Source: Stieleria neptunia
GTDB lineage: Bacteria > Planctomycetota > Planctomycetia > Pirellulales > Pirellulaceae
Length of the DNA stretch: 64,000 bases
Reading direction: 5' to 3'
Assembly (NCBI RefSeq): GCF_007754155.1
Contig: NZ_CP037423.1
Span: forward strand, 10,412,938-10,476,937
Shown: one piece after another, positions 1-10,204 of the stretch
Layout of the letters: each line of letters begins with the position of its first letter
Position numbering within the stretch: the stretch's first letter is position 1
Translations under genes and position numbers: made by a program
Notes under the pieces: model-generated
Database searches by the model: none
What the model was told of the DNA's origin: nothing
Seen by the model: only the letters and a program-made list of their open reading frames with translations

Positions 1-1441
1 CGTTGGTGCGATGAAACGCCAACGAATTCATCTCATAGATTCGGACGACCAGTTTGTCGATGTTCTTCACATCGACGAGCAACTCGGTGGGTTGCCGGGC
101 GTCGTAGCGGACGGGATTGTTCGCCGCGAAACTGAGTTGGATTTTGTCACGCAGTTCGCGGCGTTCGCTGGCCGACAGCATGTCGTAATAGGGTTGCGGG
201 TTGGCAACGCCGGCCATCAATTTCGTCCGGGCAAACACCCGCCGCAGGAAATCGGGTTGCAAGTAACGCTCAAACGCACGGGTGTCTTGGGCGTCGCGAA
301 GGAAATGCTCCAGGTAGGTTTCGACCAGCATCTGTTCGTTGCCGATCGGCGGCAGGATCGCGATCTGGGAAAAATCCTCGTTCAAGTTGGCGCGTGATCC
401 GACCCGGGCGAGCACGGGGCTGATCAGCGGACTTTGACGCGGCAGTTGCAGGTAACGCAGAAACAGATTGGCGTCCCAGATGCCGGCCGCCAGGTTGGCT
501 TCCAACAATCGATAGGTGGCCGACGCCTTGAGCGAGTTGTACGAGGCGGGGAGCGTGCGCACGTAGGCTTCCAAACGCACCAGGTACTCACGGCGTTGTT
601 CGGGTTGTTGGCTGATGTCGACATCGGCACTCGGTCGCAGCATCCGCAGCTTGGCGTTAACGAAGGCGTTGTCATCGGCAACCGCACCAACGCTGCGGCC
701 GACGTTGTTCAATTCGCCCAGCGTCAGAAACTGGTGGGCCGATAAGTCACCGAAACGTTGGTCGCGTGCCGGACGTGATCTCAGTTCCGCGATGACCAAC
801 TGATCCAGACCCTTCAAATACGAACCGTCGACGCGTTTCAGAAAATCGTGCAACGAGACTGGGGTTTGGTTCGCATTCCCGCTAAGGTACCAATCCGCGG
901 CGATCTGCATCCCGATCGGGGACAGTGACACGTTGTCCCGCAACGAATTTTTGACCAGCTGTTGTGAATCGATGAAGTTGTCACCCAGTTCGCTCGGATA
1001 GCGGCGGGTGCCTTTTTTGGCCGGCGGCGCGTGGTTGAGTTGGATGCCCAGTCGATTGACCAAATAGTCGATCGTCTGTTTGGGCGATTGGTCGTAGGTC
1101 AACAGCCGTTGACGATCGGTCATCGAATGCATCAACGCCGTCATCGATCCCTTGCGGCTGGCCGACCATTCTTTCAGCATCGCCTCGGCACGATCCAGCT
1201 GGGACGTGTTTTGGTAGTGCAAACAGTGGTAGAAGAAGTAGTCTTGGCTGCCGGGAATCAACTCCGCCAGAATCGCCTCGCGGTCGTCCGCCAGGGCAAA
1301 ACGTTCCATCAATCCGATCGGTGCGGCCATAACAGGTGTGGGGATTAGTCCGGCCAAGACCAGGCAGGTGGCCACGCAGAGCGCGAACCCTTGCAGGACG
1401 GCGGAGCGACGGGGAACTTGGTTTGGATCTAACGGCAGCAT
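1..1441 (-). CDS. Large secreted planctomycete protein, N-terminal part (runs off left edge)
   Basis: An uninterrupted minus-strand frame runs from an ATG at 1439-1441 to the window edge, giving about 480 visible residues. The first 40 residues form a signal peptide: Arg-Arg, then a hydrophobic core (LQGFALCVATCLVLAGLI) and an Ala-rich cleavage region. The mature part is rich in helical segments (ERFALADDREAILAELIPG; QDYFFYHCLHYQ) and ends, at the window edge, in a beta-rich stretch (TELLVDVKNIDKLVVRIYEMNS). It resembles very long secreted proteins of unknown function found in Planctomycetes; the beta-rich part faintly recalls macroglobulin-like domains, but this is only an impression. No catalytic motif is visible. 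No strong ribosome site precedes the ATG. Confidence 0.75.
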   Translation of the reverse strand, partial: MLPLDPNQVPRRSAVLQGFALCVATCLVLAGLIPTPVMAAPIGLMERFALADDREAILAELIPGSQDYFFYHCLHYQNTSQLDRAEAMLKEWSASRKGSMTALMHSMTDRQRLLTYDQSPKQTIDYLVNRLGIQLNHAPPAKKGTRRYPSELGDNFIDSQQLVKNSLRDNVSLSPIGMQIAADWYLSGNANQTPVSLHDFLKRVDGSYLKGLDQLVIAELRSRPARDQRFGDLSAHQFLTLGELNNVGRSVGAVADDNAFVNAKLRMLRPSADVDISQQPEQRREYLVRLEAYVRTLPASYNSLKASATYRLLEANLAAGIWDANLFLRYLQLPRQSPLISPVLARVGSRANLNEDFSQIAILPPIGNEQMLVETYLEHFLRDAQDTRAFERYLQPDFLRRVFARTKLMAGVANPQPYYDMLSASERRELRDKIQLSFAANNPVRYDARQPTELLVDVKNIDKLVVRIYEMNSLAFHRTN

Positions 1442-2100
1442 GACAGATCACCCGGGAGTGATGGAGAGGGACCGATTGCTCGATTCGGTACACAAATCAA
1501 TAGACGAGCGGCGACGGGGACGCCTGACGGTTTAACGTAGCCGCTGAGAAGGACGAAGGACGTGCCGATTTCTTAGGAGAAAGGAAGAATTTTCGGCGAA
1601 TTCCGGCGTGCGGACTGGCTCGGCGTCGCCCAACGCGTGCCGATTGCCGGATCGGTGATCGGTGCTTTAGCCCCTGCCGAGGTAACGCTGACGGTTTGCG
1701 ATCGAGCTGCGGCGTGATTATCCAGGGGGACGTCGATTCAATTACGGCAAGAGTGATGGCACCCTTCTCCCCCGCAAATCGTTAACAAGCTTGCTTGTCG
1801 ATTTGTGGGGGAGAAGGGCTGGGGATGAGCGACGGTCTTAAATTGTGGCAAGAGGTCAGATCGAAAATCTTGGATTTTTCGATTCCGAGATCCAGTGTGG
1901 TCAGGGGCCAGCCCCCGAACCCCCGAGATTTTCTTAGGCATTGCGCCGGTGTTCAATGATTTTTGGAAATTTGGGTGACGCGATTGTTGCGCAGCAGTAA
2001 ACTTGAGCCGCTGGGTGAAACGCAACAGGGCTCTGCAGAGATGCAACCGTGCCAGGGATAACTCAGTCGCCGGTGTGTCAATGACGCATCGAGCACGTAT

Positions 2101-2113
<13 letters not shown>
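1442..2113. other. Gene-free stretch between the large secreted protein and the IS110 element
   Basis: About 670 bases with no convincing gene. The only structure seen is a palindromic repeat at 1762-1818 (listed separately). A minus-strand open frame across 1738-2046 reads through that palindrome and has no recognisable protein character. Confidence 0.6.
1762..1818. repeat. Palindromic dispersed repeat, family A, copy 1
   Basis: Two 20-base arms (1762-1781 and 1799-1818) are inverted copies with one mismatch, separated by 17 bases. The arm contains the run CCCTTCTCCCCC, followed on the far side by GGGCTGGGGATGAG. A related palindrome with the same C-rich motif in the opposite orientation lies at 3463-3521, so the two bracket the IS110 element. 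Confidence 0.75.
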
Positions 2114-3462
<1,349 letters not shown>

Positions 3463-3521
3463 CCCCTCTCCCCAAAAAACGCTCGACGCTACGCGACTTC
3501 GGCGTTTTTTGGGGAGAGGGG
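3463..3521. repeat. Palindromic dispersed repeat, family A, copy 2
   Basis: A perfect 20-base stem, 3463-3482 against 3502-3521, around a 19-base loop. The arm is CCCCTCTCCCCAAAAAACGC. To its left lies CTCACCCCCAA, matching in inverse orientation the run to the right of the copy at 1762-1818. Confidence 0.8.
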
Positions 3522-3628
3522 AGCCTGTGGATTTGTTAGCGATCCGTCAGCCACCAACCGGGCTGCGTTTGGCGCCCCCGGGCAGTGTTGTGGCACCGCT
3601 CTGCGGTGGAAAATCGTTTCCGCTGATG

Positions 3629-4081
3629 TTACGCCGTCTTGCTGTCGACGCTTGCCGCGACGCTGGTCTCGCTGTTTCGCAACAGTTTGGTGAACTCGTC
3701 GACTCCCTCTTGTTCCTCTTCCAGAATGTTTTCCAAGAAGATCACCAAGGGGCGATTGCCTTCGGCCAACTCCAGTGCTTTGGTGTACATCTCCACCGCT
3801 TTGGACTCGAACTCGAGACTGTTTTGCAAGATCTCTTGCAGGTCGCGGGTCTGTTTGATCTCGTTGCGTGTCGCGGCGGGAACACCGCCGAGTGCGACGA
3901 TCTTGTCGCCGACCAGTTTCGCGTGGCCGAATGATTCTTCGGCATTGTCCATAAAGGTCTTGGCATAGACTTCACGCCACACCCCTTCGACGATGAAGCT
4001 CGCTTGGGAGTACTGCGCGACGCCCGTCCACTCGTGTTTCAGGCATTCGTTCAGTTGTGCGATGACGGCTTCGTGACTCAT
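3629..4081 (-). CDS. Ferritin-like / bacterioferritin-type protein
   Basis: 150 residues, a typical length for a single four-helix ferritin-like domain. Helix 1 carries Glu17 (LKHEWTGVAQY), helix 2 an EES..H cluster near residues 48-53 (MDNAEESFGHAKLVGDKI), followed by the ALGG turn common in bacterioferritins; helix 3 holds Glu90 and Glu92 (SLEFESKAVEMY) and helix 4 an ILEEEQEGVDEF run. These acidic and histidine residues would form a di-iron or similar centre, so iron storage or redox protection in the cytoplasm is the likely role. It is divergent from cutA, with a repeat-bearing spacer between them. A haem-binding Met could not be assigned, so haem content is unknown. Confidence 0.85.
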   Translation of the reverse strand: MSHEAVIAQLNECLKHEWTGVAQYSQASFIVEGVWREVYAKTFMDNAEESFGHAKLVGDKIVALGGVPAATRNEIKQTRDLQEILQNSLEFESKAVEMYTKALELAEGNRPLVIFLENILEEEQEGVDEFTKLLRNSETSVAASVDSKTA

Positions 4082-4313
4082 TCGTATTTCTCCAGTTGGG
4101 GATTGATGTCCGTTGAATCATTCACCATAGCGCTGCAAGGCGGTTTCCGGCAACTGATATTCGAAGCAATGCGTCGCAATTTTTCAAATCAGGTGACCGC
4201 CGCGTGCCTTGTTGAGAATCGTTCGAGATAACTTGCCAGGGCGGCAGCGATTTGTTGAAATTGCGTCTCAAGTAGAGGGCCGGTCTTCCAGCGGGAAGCG
4301 TGACGGCCAATTG

Positions 4314-4409
4314 ATTGATTCGGGATCTGCTGATGCAATGGTGAGCCGCTGGCCGTAAGGCCTCGGGCGGGCGCCAGAATGCCCGGCCGCTCGCGCGTCG
4401 CGGCTCACT
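4314..4409. repeat. Palindromic dispersed repeat, family B (GTGAGCCG element), copy 1
   Basis: The element begins with an ATTGATTCGGGATCTGC lead and contains GTGAGCCG (4341-4348) and CGGCTCAC (4401-4408) as inverted ends of a GC-rich palindrome. The same element in reverse orientation sits at 62836-62935, where it has visibly inserted into another repeat. The surrounding spacer 4082-4520 shows no gene. Confidence 0.75.
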
Positions 4410-4520
4410 CAATCAACAGACCGGTGAGTGAGCGGCGCGTGTGCAACACCACCTCGCGCCACTGGCTGACGCCACGTGCTGGGATGTGGGGTTTGATCCA
4501 AATATCCGTCTAGGTTTTTC

Positions 4521-4862
4521 ATGAGCGACGAAACGATGACCGACGCCCCTTCCGTGCTGGTTTGCTGGACCACGGTTTCCGAGCAGGAGCAGGCGCGGGC
4601 GATTGCCCAAGCGTTGCTGGAGCGTCGCGTGGCGGCCTGTGTCCAGATCGATGCGCCGATCGAGAGTCATTATTGCTGGGACGGACGGGTGTGCTGCGAA
4701 ACGGAGGTTCGCTTGGTGATCAAGACGTCGGTCGGACAGGCGGCCCGGTTGAAAGAAACGTTGCGGGCGCTGCATCCGTACGAGGTGCCGCAAATCGTGA
4801 TGCTGCGGAGTGTGGATGTGGATCGGGAGTACGCGCGGTGGGTGGACGAGCAGACGGGGTGA
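4521..4862 (+). CDS. cutA: Divalent cation tolerance protein CutA
   Basis: 113 residues, the usual CutA size. The family signature is clear: an N-terminal strand (SVLVCWTTVSEQEQARAIAQALLERRVAACVQI), the central CWDGRVCCETEVRLVIKT hairpin with the conserved W-x-G and E-x-E pattern, and the HPYEVPQIV motif near residue 88. CutA proteins are small trimeric ferredoxin-like-fold cytoplasmic proteins linked to divalent metal tolerance, though their exact reaction is not settled. The start at ATG 4521 follows a weak ribosome site. It converges with the LptD-like gene across three 40-bp tandem repeats. Confidence 0.93.
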   Translation: MSDETMTDAPSVLVCWTTVSEQEQARAIAQALLERRVAACVQIDAPIESHYCWDGRVCCETEVRLVIKTSVGQAARLKETLRALHPYEVPQIVMLRSVDVDREYARWVDEQTG

Positions 4863-4880
4863 GGGTGTGACGCGCAAGCT

Positions 4881-5000
4881 GAAGCTTGCGGGGGTCGCAA
4901 GCTGGAAGCTTACGCCACTTGAAGCTTGCGGGGGTCGCAAGCTGGAAGCTTACGCCACTTGAAGCTTGCGGGGGTCGCAAGCTGGAAGCTTACGCCACTT
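4881..5000. repeat. Three perfect 40-bp tandem repeats between cutA and the LptD-like gene
   Basis: Units at 4881-4920, 4921-4960 and 4961-5000 are identical. Each carries GAAGCTTGCG and CGCAAGCTGGAAGCTTACGC, which can form hairpins. A 23-base part of the unit recurs in inverse orientation in the 27-bp repeats at 8354-8434 on the other side of the LptD-like gene. The position between convergent genes would suit a bidirectional terminator. Confidence 0.9.
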
Positions 5001-5015
5001 GGGGCTTGGGCCACT

Positions 5016-8000
5016 TTATTCGAGGCCTTCGATGCCGGGTGGTGGGATCAGGCCGCCGCCGATGTTGCCCAGGTTGCGGGCAAAGAATCGGGGCTCGATC
5101 AGGAATCCGACGCCGATGTTGTCCCGCCCGGTGTCGACGTTGATGTTGACCCGCAACAACAACGACTCACCGATGCGTGTCAAACCGTAAGATTGTCCGA
5201 CCGATCCCGTGTTGCCAAAGTCATAGGTCATGCCGCCGGAAAAGATCCACTTTTCGTTCATGCGGTAATCGTAGGTCGTACGGAGCACGGTGCTGCTGAT
5301 CGGGCCTTCCAGCGAAAGCAGTCCGACGTACGTGTCGCTGACACCGGGACGGCTGGTCCGCAATCCCGCGCTGATCGAACGCAAGCCGCCGTCGAAGAAG
5401 TCGATGTAGCCGTCGCTCAAGATCGAGTAGCGGTCGCCGAGGTGGTAGCGGAAATCATAGGTCGTCGGGCCAACGGTTTCGCCAAAGTTATCGCGATCGG
5501 ATTTGGGGAATAGGATCGTATCAAAGTCCAACTGGACGACATCGACGATCCGCTCGCGGCCCGGCAGACCTCGTTTGGTTTGGAAACGCTGGTGCAGCCC
5601 CAGACGCAATTGTTGCAGGTCATCGGCGATCACGTCACTGGGACTGCTCACCCCGCGCTGGATCCCCTGGCGAAACGCATACGTTCTCGGATCGAATTCG
5701 CCGGGCAGGGTGCCGCCGAAGGTGGTGCCGATGAACCGCCTGCGGAATTGTTCTTGGGCGTTGTCGTCGAGTCGATCATAGAGCGGCAGTTCGTCCAAGT
5801 CCGCGTCACTGTCGGCGTACCAGTATTCCGCCGTCCAGTCCAGCTTGTGCGCCAACCCGCGCATGTTCAGCAAGCTGCTTTGGATCGTCGGGTCGATGCG
5901 GACCATCGGCAGGTTGAATTGAAGCCCGGCTTGACCGAGCAGGCGCGTCAGCGACTGGCCGTCGGCGGCTTCGCCGTAATGGGCGGCTTCGACCGAGGCG
6001 ATGGGGCGAAAATTGAAGGGACCCAGCGGCAACCCGATCGAAAGCTCCTGGCGCGTCGACGCGACCACCCCGTCGCTGGCAACCTCGCCCGGCAACGGGA
6101 AATGGTTCGCCGCTTGCACCGGATCGTCCGGGGCATCGGCGACGTTCAGCTTGGAGTACGACGCATGGTTGTGCATCTGCCACGTCAATCGTTCTTGCAA
6201 AAATGTGCCGCCGAACAAGTAGTGGTTCAGCGCCGGCAACCGTTCGGTTTCCTGAAAGAAATCATTGACCTGGGCGTTGGCCGATAGATCGAAAAGCTGA
6301 TTGTGGTGGTACTTGCGAAGCCGTAGTCCGGTGACGTGGTCGGGGTCGTTGTCCCATTCGTTCTCCAGGTACTGTTCCAGAAAATTGCGATCGCTCAGCC
6401 AGCCGGTCTGGGCGATGAATTCGTAATCGTTGGCCAGTTGTTGTCGGTGACGCAGCAACGCCCGACCGCGGTTTTTGGTTTCCGGTTCCAAGGAAAGCCG
6501 ATCCAGTCCCAGGCGATCGCGTCCGCTGTCCCGGATGCCCCAGACGTCCAACATGCCGCGTGTGCGTCCCGGAATGCTGAACAGTCCCGGCAGGTTGTAT
6601 TCCAACTGCGTGCCGAACGCCGGTCCGCGATCACTCAAGTAGTCGGTCGAGATTTCCCAGTCGACGCCCTTGGGCACGTTGTCGATACCGAACAGCTGAA
6701 AGACGTCCCAGTCGAGCATGACCTGGGTGCCGAAGTTGCTGTCGTTGTTGATCTTGATGTCCGTCACATAAAAGACGGGGCGTTCCAAGCTGGTCGAAAA
6801 TTGCGGCCAGTAAAAGATCGGGATCCCGCCCAAGAACACAAAGCTGTTGTTGCTGCGGACAAACGGATCTTTGTCGGCGACCAGCAACCCGGTGCGTGGG
6901 TCGATCAGGGTCCGCGTCCGTTCAAAGAATTCCAGTTGCTCGCTCTGCAGCCAGTACCGTGGCACACCCATCCGGCTGCTGGTCACCGCGGCATCAAAGG
7001 CGCGATAGTTGCCACGCGCGACTTGTTGCAGCACCTCGGCTTTCAAGCGAACCACACCCTGGTACTCTGGAACCGTCGTGATCGCTTCGGCGTCCAACAC
7101 CATCCCGGTTTCACGGGTGACGTTGTAGAACATCGAATCGGCGTAGATCACATTGTCGCCTTGCCGGAAAACAATGTCGCCTTCGAGATACAGTTCACCT
7201 TCGGCGGCCGACAGGTCCGTCGAGCCGTCAAAGACATTCGACAAATTCGGCAGCCAGCCGACGACGCGATCGGCGGAAATGGTGACGGTGCCAAAATTCA
7301 TGAAGCGGCCGTCGTCCATCTGGGCTGCGACGTCGCGGACACGGATCGTCACGCCGCCGCGGGCGAGAATGATTTGTTCGTTTGTTTCCGGCCGCAGGAC
7401 ACTGTCAATGATCGGTGGGTGCGAGGCGCCGCGGGCGTCGATCTCTACGCTCTTGCTGCCGCCGCCGAAAAAGAATTGTGTCCCGCCGGTGGTCGCGCCG
7501 TCTTCAAAAACGATCGGCGGCGGCGAGTCGGTGGCAAGCGGAAGTCCGCCCGACGGCGGAAGCGGTTGCAGCGGCGCGATCGTGTTGGTCGGCGGAGTCA
7601 GGGTGGGGGCAAGCGCCGGAGACGGGATCGTAGAGGCTCCATCGGTCACGCCCGGGTCTGGGACCGGTTGGGTGAATTGAACCTGGTCGACGGACGATTC
7701 CGCATGCGGCGGCGTGGCTCCGACCGCTTCGATGGAATCCAGCGGCAGGAATTCCATCAGAAATGGACGCTGTGCCGGCTTGCCACGGTAATTGGGAGCC
7801 TGGACCGAGGGGTCGCGGACCGTGGTCCAGGTCGCCGTTCGCGGTGTCGGGTCGACGCTGCCGTCGGGACGCACTCGGCCTTCGATCACCAGCCGGTTGC
7901 GAACGCGACCGCGCGGGCCATCGGTGACGATCAAGATGCGCTCGGCATGGATGGCTTGTTCGTGGTGATGCAACACGCAGTCGCCTTCCAACAACGATGC

Positions 8001-8261
8001 TTCCGCACCATCGATCTGCCAACGGTAAATCGTGTTGCCGCTGGCGCGGATCGATTCAGACACAGGGGGGGCTGCATCCGAGTCGACGGCGACCCCGCAC
8101 GCCCATAGCAGCGTGATCGTCAAGAAAATCAGCCGAGTCCGGTGGTGCCGCGTGCGCGCAGCCCAGGCGCCGAGCCGCTCGGTGGATTTCCGGGCGGTCG
8201 GTGGGTGCGAATCGGCAGTGGCTTCCGTGCCGGCCAAATTGCGTGTCGGGATCAAGTGCAA
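5016..8261 (-). CDS. LptD-like outer-membrane protein (OstA/LPS-assembly type)
   Basis: 1081 residues. An N-terminal hydrophobic segment (LIFLTITLLWACGVAV, about residues 45-60) is a signal peptide after a long basic leader. Two OstA-like beta-taco stretches follow: one near residues 75-135 (ASLLEGDCVLHHHEQAIHAERILIV) and one near 295-400 (ILARGGVTIRVRDVAAQMDDGRFMNFGTVTISADRVV; ELYLEGDIVFRQGDNVIYADSMFYNV). Between them is a Pro/Thr-rich linker. The rest is a long beta-barrel, with the LptD-like GIPIFYWPQFSTSLERPVFYVTDIKI passage. LptD inserts lipopolysaccharide in the outer membrane; lpxD and lpxI at 49-51 kb support lipid A synthesis here. It is longer than proteobacterial LptD (about 780 residues), mainly through the linker and first taco domain. 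Confidence 0.8.
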   Translation of the reverse strand: MHLIPTRNLAGTEATADSHPPTARKSTERLGAWAARTRHHRTRLIFLTITLLWACGVAVDSDAAPPVSESIRASGNTIYRWQIDGAEASLLEGDCVLHHHEQAIHAERILIVTDGPRGRVRNRLVIEGRVRPDGSVDPTPRTATWTTVRDPSVQAPNYRGKPAQRPFLMEFLPLDSIEAVGATPPHAESSVDQVQFTQPVPDPGVTDGASTIPSPALAPTLTPPTNTIAPLQPLPPSGGLPLATDSPPPIVFEDGATTGGTQFFFGGGSKSVEIDARGASHPPIIDSVLRPETNEQIILARGGVTIRVRDVAAQMDDGRFMNFGTVTISADRVVGWLPNLSNVFDGSTDLSAAEGELYLEGDIVFRQGDNVIYADSMFYNVTRETGMVLDAEAITTVPEYQGVVRLKAEVLQQVARGNYRAFDAAVTSSRMGVPRYWLQSEQLEFFERTRTLIDPRTGLLVADKDPFVRSNNSFVFLGGIPIFYWPQFSTSLERPVFYVTDIKINNDSNFGTQVMLDWDVFQLFGIDNVPKGVDWEISTDYLSDRGPAFGTQLEYNLPGLFSIPGRTRGMLDVWGIRDSGRDRLGLDRLSLEPETKNRGRALLRHRQQLANDYEFIAQTGWLSDRNFLEQYLENEWDNDPDHVTGLRLRKYHHNQLFDLSANAQVNDFFQETERLPALNHYLFGGTFLQERLTWQMHNHASYSKLNVADAPDDPVQAANHFPLPGEVASDGVVASTRQELSIGLPLGPFNFRPIASVEAAHYGEAADGQSLTRLLGQAGLQFNLPMVRIDPTIQSSLLNMRGLAHKLDWTAEYWYADSDADLDELPLYDRLDDNAQEQFRRRFIGTTFGGTLPGEFDPRTYAFRQGIQRGVSSPSDVIADDLQQLRLGLHQRFQTKRGLPGRERIVDVVQLDFDTILFPKSDRDNFGETVGPTTYDFRYHLGDRYSILSDGYIDFFDGGLRSISAGLRTSRPGVSDTYVGLLSLEGPISSTVLRTTYDYRMNEKWIFSGGMTYDFGNTGSVGQSYGLTRIGESLLLRVNINVDTGRDNIGVGFLIEPRFFARNLGNIGGGLIPPPGIEGLE

Positions 8262-8353
8262 CGAAGGGTTTTGCCAACGGCGCGTACGTTCACCGGTGGT
8301 CGATTCCGCGATCCTACGAAGTCGCAGCGATCCATCACAAGCGGAACCTGAAA

Positions 8354-8434
8354 GTGGCGTAAGCTTCCAGCTTGCGATCCGTGGCGTAAGCTTCCAGCTT
8401 GCGATCCGTGGCGTAAGCTTCCAGCTTGCGATCC
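8354..8434. repeat. Three perfect 27-bp tandem repeats upstream of the LptD-like gene
   Basis: Units at 8354-8380, 8381-8407 and 8408-8434 are identical and share 23 bases, inverted, with the 40-bp units at 4881-5000. A further degenerate piece, AAGCTGGAAGCTTACCCCAC, lies near 8516-8535. No gene is seen in 8262-8589. The block lies between the starts/ends of the LptD-like gene and the K+ channel gene. Confidence 0.9.
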
Positions 8435-8589
8435 CCGCCAGCGCCAGCTGGCGTCCACCTAATCATCCACCGAACGCCCCACGTTGACGCTCGCGAGGAT
8501 CGCGAGCCGAGGCAAGCTGGAAGCTTACCCCACTGGTTGCTAGCAAATTTATGTCGATGCGTCCGCCGATCGCCAGGGTGGCGTGCTCG

Positions 8590-9309
8590 TCACCGCTGGG
8601 TTGAGTCGACGGTCGCTTGCGAAATCTGCAGGCCGACCAATCGCGCGATCACGATCGCCACATAGAGCTGGCCGATCATCGCTTGCAGTGTCGCCAGCAT
8701 GCGGGCCGGTCGGGAAACGGGAGTCACGTCACCGTAGCCCAGCGTCGTCAAGGTGACGTTGCTGAAATAGATGAATTCGGCCACGAATCCCGGACGGGTT
8801 TCACCGAACGTTGAACTCGCATTGGATTGAAAGGACCCCGGATCGATCAACTCGATCAACGCGTAGAGAAATGCCCAGGCGAGACCGATCAGAAAATAGA
8901 TCGAAATCGCCCCGATGATTCGATTGGCATCCACCGGTCCCTCGCCAAACACGTGCTCCGCCAGTGAGCTGATCAGCAACACGAAAATCGCGATGAAGCA
9001 AACGTCGGTGCTGCCGGTGACAAGCCGTGATGAATGCACTTCATCAATCCAGGAGAGCGCATAGGCAGCCACGCCTAACACGATCGTCGCCCACATCCGA
9101 ATCTTCGAACACGCAAGCGATCGCATGGCCGATAACACTACAATCAAGAACATCGCATTGAGTAGCACCCGCTGCAGCCTGTCGTCTGACGAAACGAAAC
9201 TTTGCAGCACAAGAATCGAGATCAATGCGATCAGCAGTTCCAGGTGACGAAGTTGCCGGAACTCGGGCTGCCGGCTGGGATGGGGATTGGGATGGGACAT
9301 CGCGATCAA
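8590..9309 (-). CDS. Potassium channel family protein (two-pore-helix ion channel)
   Basis: 239 residues with about four hydrophobic helices (for example LELLIALISILVLQSF, LLNAMFLIVVLSAM, IFVLLISSLA, IIGAISIYFLIGLAWAFLYAL) before a pore region. The K+ selectivity filter is textbook: VTLTTLGYGDVTP near residue 195, followed by the last helix (QAMIGQLYVAIVIARLVG). The pattern is that of the bacterial ion-channel family Ion_trans_2, in the inner membrane, passing K+. No cytoplasmic RCK/TrkA-N domain is attached. The start may be three codons inside (ATG at 9298-9300, MSHPNP). Confidence 0.88.
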   Translation of the reverse strand: MIAMSHPNPHPSRQPEFRQLRHLELLIALISILVLQSFVSSDDRLQRVLLNAMFLIVVLSAMRSLACSKIRMWATIVLGVAAYALSWIDEVHSSRLVTGSTDVCFIAIFVLLISSLAEHVFGEGPVDANRIIGAISIYFLIGLAWAFLYALIELIDPGSFQSNASSTFGETRPGFVAEFIYFSNVTLTTLGYGDVTPVSRPARMLATLQAMIGQLYVAIVIARLVGLQISQATVDSTQR

Positions 9310-9401
9310 CGAAAAGGGCGAATCGGGTGGCAGGGAGGCTGAAGTGGCGAGCGACCTCGGCGGAGGTCAGCCGAATTCAACGGACACAGAGGGGAATCGT
9401 C

Positions 9402-9650
9402 ATGACGTCATTAGAAGTGTTGCTTGCTGCACTGGGTTGGTGCACGCTGATGAATCTGGGCATGTTAACCGTGACGACGCTGCTGCTGGTCGTGTGGGGA
9501 GAAGCGATTGGGCGATTGCATCAACGGTGGTTTCGGCTGGAAAAGCGTGAGCTGCAACGCGAGTACTTTCGCTATTTGGCTAATTACAAACTGCTTCTGC
9601 TGGTCTTCAATCTGGTTCCCTACCTTGCATTGCGACTGGCAATGCGATGA
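9402..9650 (+). CDS. Small two-helix membrane protein, DUF6868-like
   Basis: 82 residues from the ATG at 9402, which has a good ribosome site (AGAGGGG) 8 bases upstream. Two hydrophobic helices (LEVLLAALGWCTLMNLGMLTVTTLLLVVWG and YKLLLLVFNLVPYLALRL) flank an amphipathic middle with H..WF.L.K.EL..EYFRYLANYK. The WC..N opening and NLVPYLAL close match, from memory, the DUF6868 family; function unknown, location inner membrane. The in-frame extension back to 9225 lacks protein character. Confidence 0.75.
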   Translation: MTSLEVLLAALGWCTLMNLGMLTVTTLLLVVWGEAIGRLHQRWFRLEKRELQREYFRYLANYKLLLLVFNLVPYLALRLAMR

Positions 9651-10204
9651 GTCGGCCGCACCGATGCACCCGTCGGGGAGGACGAATCCGCTCCTTTTTG
9701 ACGTTGTTTTTGCAACGGAAGGGACAAACGAAGGTGGCGGGACGGGCCGTCCAACTCGGCAGGCGGGTGCAAAATCCGGTCGCAGCGGCCGAGTCGTGTT
9801 TCGCTTATTGTCCCAATTGGCCGGATCACCCCACCAGGAATCTGGGTCAAACGGGACTTTTGCACTACAAACTCTGATTCTTTTGCTCAAATTGATACGA
9901 AAGAATCTGCTGTGATCGATCGTGCCGAAGCCGCCCCCCGCCCTTCGAGTGGGTGGACTCCACCGTCCAGGAAGGTGTAGTATTCCTAATTGGCTCGATC
10001 ACGAGAAAATGAAGACAATCGAATGTCTTGGACAGGAGATTGGGGACGCCGGGGATAAAATTTCCAGTCCCATCAAAAAAACAGATTCGACCCACATCGG
10101 GATTGCAGCTAAAATGCCGGCCGCTGGGAGCGTCCGTTCACGTTCAAACGTCGATCGAAAGTCACCTCTTCGGATTCGCTTCATCGTCAAGGAATGCATC
10201 GTCT
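9651..10204. other. Gene-free stretch before the alpha/beta hydrolase
   Basis: About 550 bases. Several short frames exist on both strands but none shows a ribosome site, domain or codon pattern like its neighbours. No repeat or hairpin of note was found. Confidence 0.5.

Noticed and set aside
1738..2046. 102-residue minus-strand frame
   Set aside because: Reads through the family A palindrome and has no ribosome site or protein pattern.
4881..5000. Tandem repeats considered as a CRISPR array
   Set aside because: Units are directly adjacent and identical with no spacers, and no cas genes are present.
6336..8108. 590-residue plus-strand open frame inside the LptD-like gene
   Set aside because: Antisense shadow of the barrel gene with no ribosome site and Arg-rich, low-order sequence.
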